In this document: one piece after another, positions 1-14,879 of the stretch | Numbering within the stretch: the stretch's first letter is position 1 | Layout of the letters: each line of letters begins with the position of its first letter | Assembly: GCA_023846275.1 (NCBI GenBank) | Contig: CM043868.1 | Location: forward strand, 4,545,153 to 4,609,152 | DNA length: 64,000 bases | Reading direction: 5' to 3' | From: Vanilla planifolia | Lineage: Eukaryota > Streptophyta > Magnoliopsida > Asparagales > Orchidaceae | The notes under the pieces: generated by a model | What the model was told of the DNA's origin: nothing | Databases searched by the model: none | What the model saw: the letters and a program-made list of their open reading frames with translations, nothing else | Made by a program: the position numbers and the translations under genes

Positions 1-3000
1 TTAGCTTGAGTGCCACTCAATAACTCACCTTTATTGTAGCTGAGGGGAGAATCCAACAAAACTAAGCCTTTTCCTAAATAAGGAACAATCAATGCTACAG
101 ACTTAATAGCTCTAAGCTAAGAAAAGCACTCCACACTATATAGCCTAGGGATGGGCCAAGAAAAGAAAATTCAAAAAGGAATCAAGAGAAGTTACAAATC
201 CACTCAAAGTCAACAATTGTACAAGAACAATCACTAATAGATTGAAAAATAAAATATATCAACAAACTCAAGAGCCCCTATGAGGTGAAGTGAGTATAAG
301 TTCCAAGTTGAAATGTTGTTCAACTTCTTATGCTTGCACCAAAACACTTTCTTATTAATGTAGACTCGAGTTCCCTTTCACTCTAAATCTCTTGAATAGA
401 TTTAGTAAGTAAAGTCCTCAACTCTCTCTATAATGCTTATTGAATGGTCTCAAAATGCTAAAGTGTTAGCACTTTAATTATTCTTCCTCAATTCTTAACA
501 AATCCTTTATCAATCCATTTAGAGATTTGAAAGGGTTATACAAGAAATAAGGCTAAATGACATCCTTATATCCATTTCAACATTTACATAATTACTAAAA
601 TTAACTTTTCCCATTATTCAAACTAGTATTAACACCTTTTGCTTTCAAGCATTAGGACATTACAAGTAATATACTAACATTTCCCACATTTTATACAATT
701 GATATTGCACAAAATAATAAAGCATCATATTTTTTCTTAGTTTTCTAATTTTTTCATGTACTATTTAGTCTTAATTACATATATTATATGTTAAAAAATA
801 GTGTGTTCAAGTCTCTATATTGTGTAGTGATTTAAGAAGTTATTCATTTACTGTTCATTTTATATTTAATGCCCTATACATTGAAATTTGATGTATTGTA
901 CATTGATAATTCTTTGAATATATAATTCTTTGAACCATCTATTCACTTAAAATAGACTAGACAATACCTAGATGTATTATACATGAGAAATTCAAGTACC
1001 ATATGTTAGCCTTAGGTTTCTTATACTTAACAAACAATCCTATCACTTATGCACTATGCCCAATTGAGCTAAATGTGCTTTATATTAGGAGTATTGTATT
1101 GTATACAAGCTTACAACATCAATTAATACACTTAGGTAGACTATCCTCATCTACTTACACTTTAGAATTTGTTAAACAAGTTGTATGTTATGGGTAATGT
1201 ATGGCATGTTTAATGTAATTTTTTTCCAATTGATTTCTTTTTCTAGACTTAATTCTTATAATTTTGTTAAGAATTGTGGACGTAAACCACTTAATTATCT
1301 TTAAAATCCATTTATGCAAGCCAACTTTCTTACGTGCATGCAATTTAAGAGAAGACATTAGATGCTTATGTGTGGTATAATTGAGGCACTTGATTTAACT
1401 TAGTAAATTAATTTTTAATCTTATAAATGCCCTAAGTAGAAGTGTGGTCCTTAGAAATGCATCTTGGACATAAGATCTCCATGGTGGAGTTCCCTAATTG
1501 TATTCAAGTATAGCTTGATGTGTTGCTTTATTGGTTTCTTCAATCCACACCATGAAAAATGATCCATTTCTCAAGATAACCTATAGAGCACACTAAAGAT
1601 GAGATAACTTAAATATTTAATTATGAAAATGCATTAGTGATTATGTATTTAATATTGGCTATGCATATTTAAAATAAGGAATTGATGACTTTTAGTGCAA
1701 CTTGAAAAATGTGTCATATTGCTAAAAGCCAAAGTGTTGATTTGAGCATGCCATTGAGAATATCTAGCTTTGAAGAATTCATTAATATGTAACTTATAAT
1801 TTTTGACATCATTTACAATTTCTAAACTTTTTCAAACACAAAATTTTTTATTAGAAATATTTTGATTATTTAATAAAAAAGGATTATATCACATTTATCC
1901 TCTTCCCAGTTATACCATTTAGTTATTACATCACTTGTTTGATAAAATAAAACCAATGTATCATTATTATTGATATTTTCCAAATTAACTTTAAATCATG
2001 CATCTTGAAAGCAATTATGCTAATCATGTGGAGGCTTGATTATTAATTCAAGAAGCTTAACAGAGATGTTTGGGTGTAAGCTATAACTAGTACCAAGAGA
2101 AACATATGCTTGAGCTACATAAGGAGAAGATGGTTATTAAGTCATTTTTTTAGTTTGATAATTTATTTGACTATAATGTGTTATACTCTGAGCCCCTAGT
2201 AGTAGACCTTACTTTAGAGTTACATCAAAGAAATGAGAGATGTGGTAAAGTAACCAAAGAAGAAAGAAGAAAAGAGAGCTTTTACTCTAAAAAGGATAGA
2301 ATGCCTTCATTCTCCCTCCTCATTCCTTTTTGGATAAGGAAGAATTATATTTTTATTAAAAAATACATAATATTTAAATTCCCATGAAGATAAATGACGT
2401 TTGACCCTTAATTGGATTTTTTGCAAAACTTGTGCATGATGGTGTTTAGACCCATGCTTGTGATGTCGTTACAAATGCAAAGAGTACCTATGCTCCTTGA
2501 ATTACAAGCCCATTGATTCTTTCCATGCTAGAATGCATAGAAAATTGCACATACCATAAAGTGTGGTGCATGTTCATGGTAGCTAGCATTGATCATAATG
2601 TACTCCACATGTGTAGGGATCAGTAGAACAACCTAGCATGTGATACGCACATGACATCAAGCCTCTAATGTTGTGCATGTAGTTATCCACAAGCAGGTGC
2701 TACTGTATGCATATTTCCATATGTGATGTGACATTTGTTTTCAAAGCCTTCCTTGTGTCATCCCCAATATTGAAAGGACATATAATAGATCTTCTAATTA
2801 TAAGCCATTATTTTTGTAATTTTAGTTCTATCAAATCTCCTTCAAGCACAACTAGATTCCCTAGCCTATTTTCTTCTTCTTCCTTTTTCTTATGAGGTAT
2901 CCATAGTTATTAGTAATTAAGATGAGTCAACAAGGATTTTTCTTTTTCCTGGCTATACCAATCTTTAGTAATAAGCTAACTTCCTTTCTTCTCTATTTGG

Positions 3001-3149
3001 TAAGAAGTCTTGGTCCTACTCCTTATCCTAATGATATATTTTTAAGATGCTATCTTTGTTTTGGATCTTGTCATCATTCATGAACAAAACATCCATTGGT
3101 GATATGTGTTCCTATCATTGAGTATAGATGTCACAAATGTCGTAAGGTT
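1..3149. other. AT-rich intergenic DNA, no gene recognised
   Basis: Only short chance open frames are present, none longer than about 70 codons and none with a recognisable motif. Positions 1-700 are slightly less AT-rich and read like old repeat sequence, but I could not tie them to a family. Confidence 0.5.
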
Positions 3150-6100
3150 ATCAACATTCATGTCTGAGTACATTTCCATATATGCTTGTAACTTAACTTG
3201 ATTGACATTATCATTGATCTTTTATTTTAACTTGAAAATACCATATTATATTGGTTTGAGCTTCTTTCCATATCCTATCAATCTTTTCTTACTAATATGA
3301 AGCCAAATAGGTTCACCTTTTATGAACTTCTTCTCAAAACTATGTTCGTAGTGTTACTTACACTTTCTGTGAGGCTCAAGTAATTTTCTTTCAACACTAG
3401 TATGAATTTTTCATATTCTTTTTATAACCTTTTGAGCTTTTTATTGAGCATCACTTTCAACTTTTATTTCTTGTAACTTGAACTCCAAGTCTAGTGGCCA
3501 TTGGGTATGAAACCTATACAAGCTTTAAAAGGACAAATTGATGTCAATCCATGCATACACAATTAAATACAAATTGTTCATATGTAATAATCTTATCCTA
3601 TAATTTGGGGTGATGTGAATTATGACCTCTAAGTAGAAGAATAACTATCCTATTCATCACTTTGATTTGTCCATCAATCTATGGATGGAAGGCTATATTT
3701 TAATCAAAGTTGTATCCATCATTCTTTGTAGTACTCTCCAAAATTCTCTCGAAATGATCATCTCAATATGATGAAAATCTAAATTGAACCCATACATTTT
3801 GTAATAAAAGATTAGTAGCTTATTCACTTATAATCTCTTATCAACATGTCTTGAAAAATATATCACTACTACAAATAGGCAGTTATATCCTTATCATGCT
3901 ATTGGAAATCTTCTAATAAATTTTATTGAAATATTATTTTGGGGTCTTGTTGATACTGGTAGTGGCATATATAGCCCTTATTTGTAATTTGATGATTTCA
4001 ATGTATACTACACCCTTGAATGAATTTCTTAACATCTAAGTTCTTGTGAGGATAATAAACATACATTTTTAAACATTTGATGGACTTTGAGATTTCAAGG
4101 TGTCAAGATAAACTAGAAGCATAAGCTTCATGTATCTACCATTTTTTGACACCACATTGGGCTTGCTTTCCTCAGTAGAGCAATTCATTTTTAATTGTAT
4201 ACTCATAGTGTTATCCTTCTTTTGATTCTTGATTAATAACTCCAAAATTTGGGATCATCTTTATAATTTTTAGCGCACTCAAATTCTATAGAATGTAGTT
4301 ACATAAGAGTTGTTAAGCATAATAAGATCAAAGAAGGTCTAGAAAGCATATCTACAAGATTGTTTTAAGTGCTCAAATTGCATATAATAATTAGTTTAAA
4401 TTATTGCAGGTGTGATATCCACTTCAAGTGTTGTGCTTATTGTATCTTTGATTAGGTCTATAAATAATTGAGTTATTAATGATCTAAGTGTACTATGATT
4501 TCTTTCCTAATAATGTATGACCTTTATTACTTTATGGGTTGATGTAAAGCTAGAAATTCTTGTTCGTAGGTACTTCTTCTATGCTCTATGTAGTGTTTCA
4601 AAATAGTAAGCTATAAGCTCTCCTTGCATTAGAATTGTTTTAATAGCATCTACCTAAATTTCAAATGGACTTTATAGATTTGGTAGAGCTAGAACTAGAA
4701 CTCAACAAATTACCTACTTTAATGGTTGAAACATTTATTGATGTAGTTCTGTCTCATTAAACTTTATGTGCAAATGAGTTAGTGTATTCAATGGCATTTT
4801 TTATTTTAGAAAATCCATTAATGAACTTTCTTAAGTATTAAAATGTTGCAAGAAAACTTTAAATTAATAATATTTTGAGGTTTAAGTCATTTATCAATTG
4901 CCTTAATCTTCTATGTATTGATGCTTATGTCATCATTACCAACTTAAAAACCTAAATACACAAGGGTATCCCTCATAGACTCATACTTCTTCCTAATAAA
5001 CTTTTGTTGATGGGGTCTATAGGGTGTCAGACACCTTCTTCAGATGTTCATTATACTTTTTTAGGTGTATCTATTATTCTAATGAACATTCTTGGAGAGT
5101 TGCACAACAAAAATGGCATTATTAAACACTTATACAATCCTTGTTAGGGCTTGAAAGTTATTTTTCTTGTGTCTTCTTCGACAATCTATACTTGGTGGTA
5201 TCCTACATTGAGAACTAATTTTTTGAATATTCACACATACTTTAATTGGTCCAAGATATCATTGATTCTTGGTTGAGGATACCTCTTCTTAATGGTGAAT
5301 TATTTAGAGCTTAATAATCCACACACGTGTCATCCTCTATCCTTCTTTGGCACAAAAGACCAATGGAGAGCCACATGATCAATTACTAGGCTTGTGTGTA
5401 CCATTCTTGAGTAACTCTATGAGTTACCTCTTATTATTTAATTTTTTTATTATAGAATTATGATATTTACCTATGTTGAATTTGACAAAGGGTTAACTTT
5501 GTGCTGCATAGCATGTATTAAGTTAACCTTATGGGTTCACTCAATAGTGCAAATAATCTCTTAGCATCTCTTGAAGTGGTCTTAAGAGGATATCACATTC
5601 TTTGGTACTAATATCTAGCTTCTTAGGTCTAATTAATAATAATGCATAGTTTTGGCTTACTCTAATCTCTTTGCCTAGCTAGTAACAACAATATCTACTT
5701 TTATCTTTTCATTTTGCTACATTATAATAAATTTCTATCCATCCTTTGTAAATTGGTATTATCAGGCTTAATAATAGTATATAGTATCATATGGTCATCT
5801 AAATATGATTGTGTAAATACCTAAAGGCACCACTTCAAAGACAACTTCATCAATATATTCTTGGTGATTATAAATTTTACCTTATATTATCTTTCAACTT
5901 TTACGTCAAAGTCTTTCTAAAGCCATCTTAGAGAATAAGCTCTTAGCTTAGGTGTAGCTTTCAAGTGTAGTTTCTTTATAAGACTTTTAGAGATCAAATT
6001 CTTCTAGCTGCTTGTGTCAATGATAATAAACACCAACTCCTTTACTTGAATGTGGGTTGTAAAGAGTTCCTCTCTTCCTATTATAGTTTTATCAATATTA

Positions 6101-6450
6101 TTCATGACTTCTTTTTCTCTTACCATGACAGATAGACTCTTATCTATATGTTGCTAAGTGTCGAGAATGTTCTAACTTTCAGTTGCAACAAGGATTTTAT
6201 CTTTTGTGCTTTCCTTAAACTTTTATAAGAAACTATTAGTGTGTAAGATCCAACATTTTTTGTATGTATGATCTTGTTTTTTGTTGTTGTAACAATATTT
6301 CTTAGCCATACTTATAGATGGAGTATCTATTATCATGTTGTGAACTTTTTTATTATGAAGTATTCTTTCCTCTTTTGTCACTTCTTTGTGTTAGTACTAG
6401 TCTTCTTAAGATTCAAACTACCTATCTTGGTCTTTTTTACTTTGATTCTT
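3150..6450 (-). mobile_element. Ty3/gypsy retrotransposon fossil (internal region)
   Basis: Read on the minus strand, the pieces come in gypsy order: a gag C-terminal/protease-like segment near 5900-6280, reverse transcriptase around 4900-5350 (the CVDY...ALN block near 5270-5330), an integrase end with an HP...DGQ-like block near 3660-3720, and the post-integrase segment near 3170-3330 (GEPIWLH then KINDN). The KIND/RINDNAY type of tail points to a chromovirus-like lineage. Many breaks are present and no LTRs were recognised at its ends, so it is old and dead. Bounds are approximate. Confidence 0.72.
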
Positions 6451-9400
6451 TTTTTAATGACCATTATAAATTGCTATCTTATACCATTGATTATATAAAA
6501 AATAAGGTGAGTTTTATAATAATCAAATAATACAAATCTAAGATATATTTAGATAATATTTGTATCTCGTTATAAGTATCCCAATGACATGGCTTGTTAT
6601 TAGAATTTAGTGATTTTTTTTTTTTTTTGCATTGTTTGTTCCTATCAGTGACTTAGATTATGCTAGTTTCATCATCATTCCTCCACATAACCCATGTGAT
6701 AAGATTCTTCTTGGATCAAACTTTTAAACCAGCTCCATTTTATTTCTTTCTCTAGGCCAATTCTTTGGTGTGTATTCCTCCAAGCTAATGCATGACACAT
6801 TATCTTTAATTAAGTATATGCTACCTTGTTAAATAAGGAATAATCATACAAAGAAAAATATATCTTTAGTTGTTCTAATTAGGTATCTAATTTTCCCATA
6901 TTCATTACACCATTACAAAAATATTTCTTTACTTAAGGCATGCATCTCATTTAATTTTACATATATTATCTTCCTTTGAAAATTACATTCATAATGAGTC
7001 ACATCATTTATTCAGGTTAAAGTTAGATTTCAAAAGACATTAAGTTGAGTGAGTTTTTCATTGGTTAAACTAATTATACGTGTACTATGAACCCATCATA
7101 TAATACAATTAGTTAATATTTTCATCGAAAAGTGATGATCGAGGTGATCTTGTAGTATATCCATAAGTTATACTGTTCATACAAGTACGATACCCTATCA
7201 TTGAAGTATTCTAATAGTTTACATGAGAGGTGTTTGTTAAAGTGTGGAATTACTAATCTTTGTACACTACAATTTCATATTTCATACTTGTACAATCTAT
7301 ACATTTGGAAAATCAAATAAGAGATTGAACCAAGCATAATGAGTTATGTCTTTAATTGGTATGAGGTTGATAAGCTTTGTATAATATGATAGTTTTCATC
7401 ACCTTTGTATAATAATCATAATATTTAGTGAGTAGCACACTAGATTATGTCATATAAGTATAATATAATCTATGTGACACTATAATAAGAATCGAGGACT
7501 TAAGGTTGAGCAAGTTGATTTCAATTGTACCTATACGATATAACTTTCATACCTATATGATATCATTTACTCAATAACAAAATTGAGGACCTAGGTTGTG
7601 ACTATGACTAATATGTACATTATGATTAGCCAGAATGAGCTTGTTCTTGGAACTATCATTTCGTACAATATTACATTATACAAAATTTACTTGAGAGCTC
7701 AGAGTTTGGATGTTATGTAGTTTAGTTTTAATTATATTATATGATGGCCTCATTGTATCTATATTATCCATTTGCATAAAGAAAATGAACTAATCAAATA
7801 TAGAAATTGCTTAGACGATAAGCATAGTATTTCATCATATTTGTATGATTCATTGAATTGGATAGTACAACTAGTTTAGGAATGTGAGTAATGGCTAGTT
7901 TGATTAGAGTTTTAGGATGTCAATTATAGTTATTGGAATATGGCTTGAAACTATTTGAGAGGATTCTCAAAACTATTTGAGAGGATTCTATAGACAATAT
8001 AAAGGCATGTTAAATATCAAAGAAGAAGCTAATGATCATTTGCATACCTTTGAGTGGAACTTAATAAAGAAAACTTCATTTATTAGAAAAGTGAAGTGCA
8101 AAGCCAAGGAATTTATCTTGCATTATTCATTACACCCTTCCTTAATTAAGCTAACTTACATCTTATCATAGTTCAATTTTCATCATTAGATATCTTCATA
8201 TTACATAAATACTATAATAATGTGCCTCTTGAATCAAATTGTGTTGGGTTATAAGACCATTTGTGTTGAGCTTTATTTGTTGTTTGACATATTATTGGGA
8301 TGATTAATTGCCTCTTTGTTTGGTCTTTCATCTATTGGATCCTCTGGCCTCATATTTAGGTTGACCCATACTTGCCTGCAATAACAAGGGAGTGGATTTG
8401 TTTTAGTTCAAACCTTACCTAGCTATGCAAAAAAGGAGTCATTATTGTTTAGGTTAACCTCATTTGGCTGTGAGAAAATGGGAGTGGATATATGCAATCT
8501 TGGCCACCTAAAATTACTTGTGTACTCTATGTAGCTTGCACTAACATAAAGGTTTACAAACCTAAAAAGCTTTTTAAAAATTTGCCTACAATAGTCATTA
8601 ATATTAAAATGAGAACTTAATTATGAGAATATTTGAGATTACTTGAATCATTGAATTTGTATTAAGATTAAACAAAGTCTTCTATTGTAAAATATTTTAG
8701 CATTTGACTTAGGTAAATTTTGTTTGAGAAAGTAGACATTTTACTTAGTGATTTGAAAGAAAAAGATTTCAATTTGATCTTAATTTATAACTTACACGAC
8801 TAAAATTGAATTATTGTTTGTAAGTTGTACAATTAACCCTCTCTTGTGGATATCACTCTCCTTTCGATACAACATTCCCATCTTGGCTATTATGAACTAT
8901 GTGAGAGGAAAAATTTAGGGATTTAGACAAGATGGCAAATGAGAATTTAGGAAGTGGGATGAAAGATCCTTAAAGAAAGATTTTTCTTAAGTTATAGCCA
9001 TGGCAAGGAAATTTTAAGCTATCAAAAAGAAAAGAATGGGAAGAGCATAAACCATTTTTTGTTTAAAAAAGTGCTGAGAAAGGCAATCTTATTTAAGATT
9101 TTCCTTTCTAGGAATGCTACTATCACATAGTTTTTGTTGCTCATGTTGGGTTTTCATTTGGATGGGTTTTGGTCAGGATTTATATGATGCAATTTTTAGC
9201 CCTCATATACATTCTACACATAATGGCTGATCAAACCATACATCTAGCCTAAACTAAGTATACATTAAGAGCTATGGATGGTATTCTAAGAAAAGTGCTA
9301 ATGATTAACCCTTTCTCAAGAGAAATGGATGATGCATACTATATTAATGTACCAATGTTAAGGCTTTATCAAATAAAACTCATTAACACCTAGATTGTTA

Positions 9401-10439
9401 AGAAAAATGTATGGTATGTTATTTTTAAATGTAAGATATGATTAGTTTGTAGAGTAGGACTTCAAGGCTACGAATGATGGCATGACAGATAAAACCCACT
9501 TATAATGAGGAAGTCATACTTGGTGATGAGGGTGATGGTTCCATGATAGTGATTGGCATCTAACCTCATTGTTGCTATTAGGAAATGAGAGTTAGGACCC
9601 ATTTTCTTTAGTATTTTGGTATAGTCCAGTGGTGGCAAGAGCAATGACCTTGGTAGCTTGGCCAACTATCAATGGAGGTTTCATATATGATTTATGCCAT
9701 AGAGATATGTTGGCATATGAAATCCCATAAAGCATGGATAATAGTTATATGAAAAAATTAGGGTCCTCATAAAGAAATGAAAAGGATGAAAAGAAAAAAA
9801 AATGAATAAAAAAGTAAGAAAATAAAGAAATGATGTGTTGTATATAATAATAACACTATGAGATGTTGCAAACATGGTATGTGCTTACGTGTATATATAA
9901 AGTAATTTAACATTTTAATATCTACTATACAAGCCATGCATTTTCTTACTACTCCATCTCTATTTAGCTGTATATCTTTATATTGTATTTCCTACTTGTA
10001 GTTAGTAGTTACTGAGCATATATGTTCATTACCTACTTACATTATAAGCTATAATGTAGATATTCATAGAGCTAAGAGTTTTTAAAAACTATAAAATGAG
10101 AACTCATGTGAGAGAATATTTTTTTTAAGAACTTTGTGAGATGTTTTGCATGTGAGGGCATTTGTGCTATATCTATATGAAGCATGTTGTATAAGTATAT
10201 TACTTTAGCTTTGATGTTTATATGATATCTTTGAGACTTGTGCTTGGTTTTTTATATTATTTTTATATGTGATGATATATTGTTTCGTGATGTTTTTCAT
10301 GACCTCTATCCAAATTTTTGTTTATGTCCTTAAGATATTGTTGTAGGCTTTATATTTACCTAGTACTTTACTATTTTTTGAGTATTTTATTGAGTATAAT
10401 TAATGTTAAGTTGGGCAAGTCATGACAAAATTGATATGT
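6451..10439. other. AT-rich DNA with LTR-like degenerate subrepeats
   Basis: No gene is recognised. Positions 7040-7760 repeat short variants of a TACGATAY / TATGATAT theme beside GAGGACTT-like blocks, a style common in long plant gypsy LTRs. This may be LTR debris of the element to its left. The minus open frames at 9468-9665 and 9681-9875 show no motif I know. Confidence 0.35.
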
Positions 10440-11883
10440 TATATCATAAAATAAGCACTTAAAGGGCTTGTTCATTAAAAGAGGTTGTTGGTGGGCTTCA
10501 ACACCATACAATCATAATCATACCATATCCATTACTAACATAATTAAAAATATGCTCCTTATTTCTCAATTTTCTCAAATTGCAAAACATCCAACTTTTC
10601 ACAATAAAAAAATAGCTCAGTCGTATAATCCATTAGCATGGATGTACCATCAATTCTAACTTGATGGATCATCCTCCTAAGATTGAAGTGCCATATGTCC
10701 AATACTACAACAACATTCAAACTAGAGTTTTTCTTTTGTTTTCTTACTTCAAACCCCAAACTTCAATTAATAACATAATAAAGGACATCATGAATTAACC
10801 TAACTAGGAACTCTTCAACACCTCAAGCATTAAAATGATGACCAATGAATACCTTTTAAATTCCTTATTCATGCATTCAACAACCTCAAGCTTTCTAATC
10901 TTGCTTTTTACTAAGTCTTAGTTCAAAAACTATAAGGAAAACCTTTTAAAGGCTCACCATACTAACTTCCATCATTTTAGTTATGGCTACTTAATTAAAT
11001 TCGAAAGCTTTTCTAAGAGTTTTTGGATTCCCAAGCTATTTTCCTTATTGTGACTTTTTTTGCTCCTTCACTTTATTTTGCTACAACTACCTTTATTTCA
11101 TAGTTGTTTTCAAAGCTATGCTTAAAAACAACAACAATTCTTTCCTTCTCTAGCTTCAGATAGTAACAACTCTCTATTTTTTCTAGTTTCTTACCAAAAG
11201 TAGCATCTCTCTTTGTTACTTCTTGTTACAAATTCCCTTTTCTTCTTAGAAACTTTTTTCTCTCCATTGCACTCAAAGTAGAAACAAAAATAACAATATG
11301 CTTGTTGGATGTTTTTCTAACTTGTAGTAGCATCCTTATTTTTCCCCAAGACCATTGCTAGATATAACTTTTTCCCTTTATTTGCCTTATTGAACTTATA
11401 GTTCTCCTTTTTTTTTCTCTTTTTTTCTATTAATGCTCTAGGGTAAGAATTTTTATTTTTCTTAGCTACTTAATCTTTTCTCAAATTCACTCAATTTCCT
11501 TCCTTCTTATCCAAAACAAAACTCAGTAGTGCTCAAGGTGACAAAATTTCCTTTAACACGTTCATTGATAAGGTCTAAATTATTTATTCTATTACCTAAT
11601 TCTTGATTTATGTCTTTTATGTTCAAGAATTCAAAACAAATTTACTTGCTCTCTAAATAGCATAAACCTAATAATAATGGATTCCTCCTAATAAATTCTT
11701 TCCAAATCTATGCTCATTTCTAAATTCTGAGTTACTTCAAGTGGCTCACTTTTTGGGACACCATTAAAAATTATTATTTTCTAAAATATCAATTTTATTT
11801 ATTAAAATATTATCATTTGCATCATCAATTACATAAGTTCATCAAAACTAGATATTTACACCAAGCTCAATTTTGGATTATTA
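10440..11883 (-). repeat. Possible LTR debris of the neighbouring minus gypsy fossil
   Basis: On the minus strand the stretch begins with TGTAATAATCC (right end at 11884), about 190 bases beyond the end of the gypsy polyprotein tail, which is where a 3' LTR should start. The other LTR end was not found, so the left bound is a guess. No gene is seen here. Confidence 0.3.
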
Positions 11884-12405
11884 CAATATCTCTACTTATA
11901 GAACTTTCATCCCAAATTTTAGAATAGATCAGGATATTGGATTCTCATTTCTAATTTGACTTTCAATGTTACATTTCATTCCATTTGATTATATTTAAGT
12001 ACCACTTCTATGGTTACCATTTTATTCCCAAACATTTTGTCTCATTTTCTAAATGTGAGTTGATATTTCCTAATTTATCATGAAAAGTTAAATTTTGCTC
12101 TTAGTAATATCATATTTTACAATATGAGATGGATTAGGAATGTATTTTCTTAATGATGAGATATGAAACACAACATGCATTGTAACTAATTGGAATGAAA
12201 AGGCTAATCTATGAGTTATGTGGCTATCTATCCTTATGATTTTAAAAGGCCTAATGTTTTTGTGTCTCAACCTTCCTATTTCTCCAAATCTAATGATACC
12301 TTTGAAGGGATTTACTTTAATAATACATGATCTACTTCTTAAAATCATATATTTTATATTTTTGGTCAAAATATTTCTTTTATTTACCATGAGCTATTTT
12401 AATTC
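11884..12405 (-). mobile_element. Ty3/gypsy fossil: post-integrase tail and 3' LTR start
   Basis: A minus open stretch (12088-12390) carries the well-known gypsy tail: FKGIIRFGEIGRL, then KNIRPFKII, then VFHISSLRKYIPNPSHIVKY. This matches the Del/Tekay-like pattern 'VSPMKGVMRFGKKGKLSPRYIGPFEI...HVSMLRKYVPDPSHV' from memory. The expected integrase core is not found upstream; instead LINE sequence begins within about 40 bases. It is therefore a truncated piece of an old insertion. Confidence 0.8.
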
Positions 12406-12439
12406 TTTTTATAAATTTCTTCCACCATTTTCATGACCT

Positions 12440-14830
12440 ATGAAATAAAATTAGGCCTAACCAATGAGATTTCTTTTTCTTTATACAAATTCAAAAAAGA
12501 TAATTCTATCACTTGTCTAGATACCATTTGTCTAGTTGTATCAGTAATATTAATAATGTTAAGCTTTGCCCTATTGTCCTTAACTAAAGCATAAAACAAA
12601 TTCAATTTTTCTCCCCCTTCTTTAGCCATCTAGTTCTAGCCTTTTGATTCCAATAGATCTCTTACTTATTGAGTTCCTCTGAGAGCTGATGGTTTGCTTC
12701 GTTTAATTCCATCCTATCTTTCTCTAATTGGCTTTCTTGAAATTTCCTTTCTTTATCCCTAACGACCTCTTTTACTCTCTTGATCACTTGGAAAATGTGT
12801 CTAAAAGTGTTTTTATTGAACTATTTTAAACATTTCATCAATCTTCTTAGTTTGAAATCTAGAGTTGTCAAGCCAATAAGATGTGCTAGTATTACATAAT
12901 TATTTTCCACCACTCTATAAAAAGTTGGATATATGGATCATATTTTTTGAAATATGATTTATTTTGGTCCATGTTCTTATGCTTTAGAGCGTGTAATAGT
13001 AGTGGAGAGTGACCAAACTCCATTATACAAAGGTGTTGTACGTTTGCTATAAGGTCGAGTAGTATCTAATCCTTGTTATTCAACACTTTATCAAGCCTTT
13101 TTCAAACCCATTTCTCTTTTGTTTTCCTATCCCAAGTAAACTTTAATCTAAAGAACGGGAGGTCTTTCAAGCTACATGAATTTATGTAATCCATGAATTC
13201 ATGTTTTGTAATCAAGGAAGGGTGGAAAAGCCTTTATAATCATTCATGGAAGAAATGATGTTAAAATCTCCTCCACCCAATCATGGGCCTTTTTATTTTC
13301 TACAATTAAGGTTAAATTTTTCCACAATACCCTTCTTTTCGATCTTATACATTTTGCTACACAAATGTTGACATTCTGTCTCCAAGTCTTGTTATGTGAA
13401 GATGAATACATTGTTCATCATTGTGTTGTATTTTACATTATGTGCTACCTTTTCAAAATACCAAAATTTTATTGGTTGAATTTTTGGTGTGGTGATCAAA
13501 ACCCAATGTCAATGCCAAGCCAAGAAGCTTCTCCTTTTGAGATATTAGTTCTAGTTGATCTATTGTTGTCATATTATTAGACACAATTATATGTTTGAGG
13601 AGAAAACTTTTTCTCACGTTCATTGAAGCTCTTATGTACCATATTAGTGTATTATATATTGATTAGTGGTTAATCTATGATTTATATTGATTTTGAGCTT
13701 TTACATGCCCCTTCAAGTAATTCTGATTCTATAAACATTTCTCAGATGTTCATTTTTATCTCCTTGTCTATGTTGGAGTAAATTCATCTTAACCTAATAG
13801 AATTAATCTGAGTTGATTGCTCTTCTATGAAAATTATTGTTGAATTCATGTAAAATTGAAGATCCAAATTTCTTAGACTTTTTCTTAAGAAGCTTTAAAT
13901 CTATCATAGAGCCCTATTTTTCCATCCTAAAGCCTTTCTTATTTAAAACATAATCATCAAAAAAAATTTGAGATTATTATCCTCTCACTTTTAATCTAAT
14001 TTAGCATACTTTTATCCTTTCTTATGCTAGTATTTTTTTAGCCAATGTAACATTGTAAGCATTGGGCATATCAACTTGAGTAGGACTTAGAAATTACAAA
14101 TCATTCTTCTTATTTCGATTTATAGATCTTGTAAGATCTATTAATATTGTAATCAATTCCTTCATTGATTCCTCATTGTTTCTTGTTCATTTAGTTTGTA
14201 TGGTTAGAAAAAATGTCATTTCTATTGGTGCTTGAGTCTGTAATCTTTATGTTATGTTTCATTAAAAAGATGAATGTCCCTATTTATTGCAAATGAAGCA
14301 ATATCTAGGCAAATTGTCATATTATATCCTTTGTTAAAAGCCATTTGAGTCACTTCCCTTTTTAGTAATTTTGATTACTTTTTGCAGCTCATTTGTTAAG
14401 TCAACTTCCATGAATACTCTAACCATGCTTAGATGGGGTAGATTAAGAGTTGTGGCATCCACCTTAAGTAGGTTTCCCATTATCGTGGCTATAAAGTAGA
14501 AGACTTCTTTTAAACAAATGAATGGACAAGTGTATAAATGAGTCATACTGGTGCCAGTGATGACTCAGTATTGAGAAGAAAATCTTGATGCAACTTGAAG
14601 ATTCACATTTGAAAGCTGGCCTCATTCCATATTCTACATACCTAGTAGCAGAAAAAATCCTCTTCCTTTTTTAATCTGATTAGGATATGTCTATTTTTGT
14701 GTGGTGATCAAACCTTAACCTCACTTTAAAACCAAATTTTACTAAATGCTTTCCTAATGATCTCCATGTTAGGCCTACTTAGATTTAATAACCTTATAAA
14801 TGTTATGTGGAGAGATAAAAAAAATTGAGA
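12440..14830 (-). mobile_element. L1-type LINE, 5' half only (ORF1 and endonuclease)
   Basis: Read on the minus strand from the right, the ORF1 part (about 14830-14260) has the DUF4283-like pattern of plant L1 elements: HILIRLKKEEDF, a segment ending in IATIMGNLLKVDATTLN, RVFMEVDLTN, and then a zinc-knuckle start CFIC (codons at 14289-14300) followed by GHS. The ORF2 part follows, with an endonuclease GGDFN block at 13260-13274 and, near 12600-12680, the segment NQKARTRWLKKGEKN that lies between endonuclease and reverse transcriptase in this family. Stops and frame shifts interrupt both ORFs, and the last knuckle cysteine is not visible. The reverse transcriptase and 3' tail are absent because the copy ends near 12440 against a gypsy tail. 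Losing the 3' half is the reverse of the usual 5' truncation of LINEs, so a later event cut it. Confidence 0.75.
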
Positions 14831-14879
14831 ATATTGTTATCACTCCTTATTTAGAGAAAAGTTGAATGTACTCACATTT

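Noticed and set aside
12088-12390. 100-codon minus open frame that could be taken for a small host gene.
   Set aside because: Its VFHISSLRKYIPNPSHIVKY text is the standard gypsy post-integrase tail.
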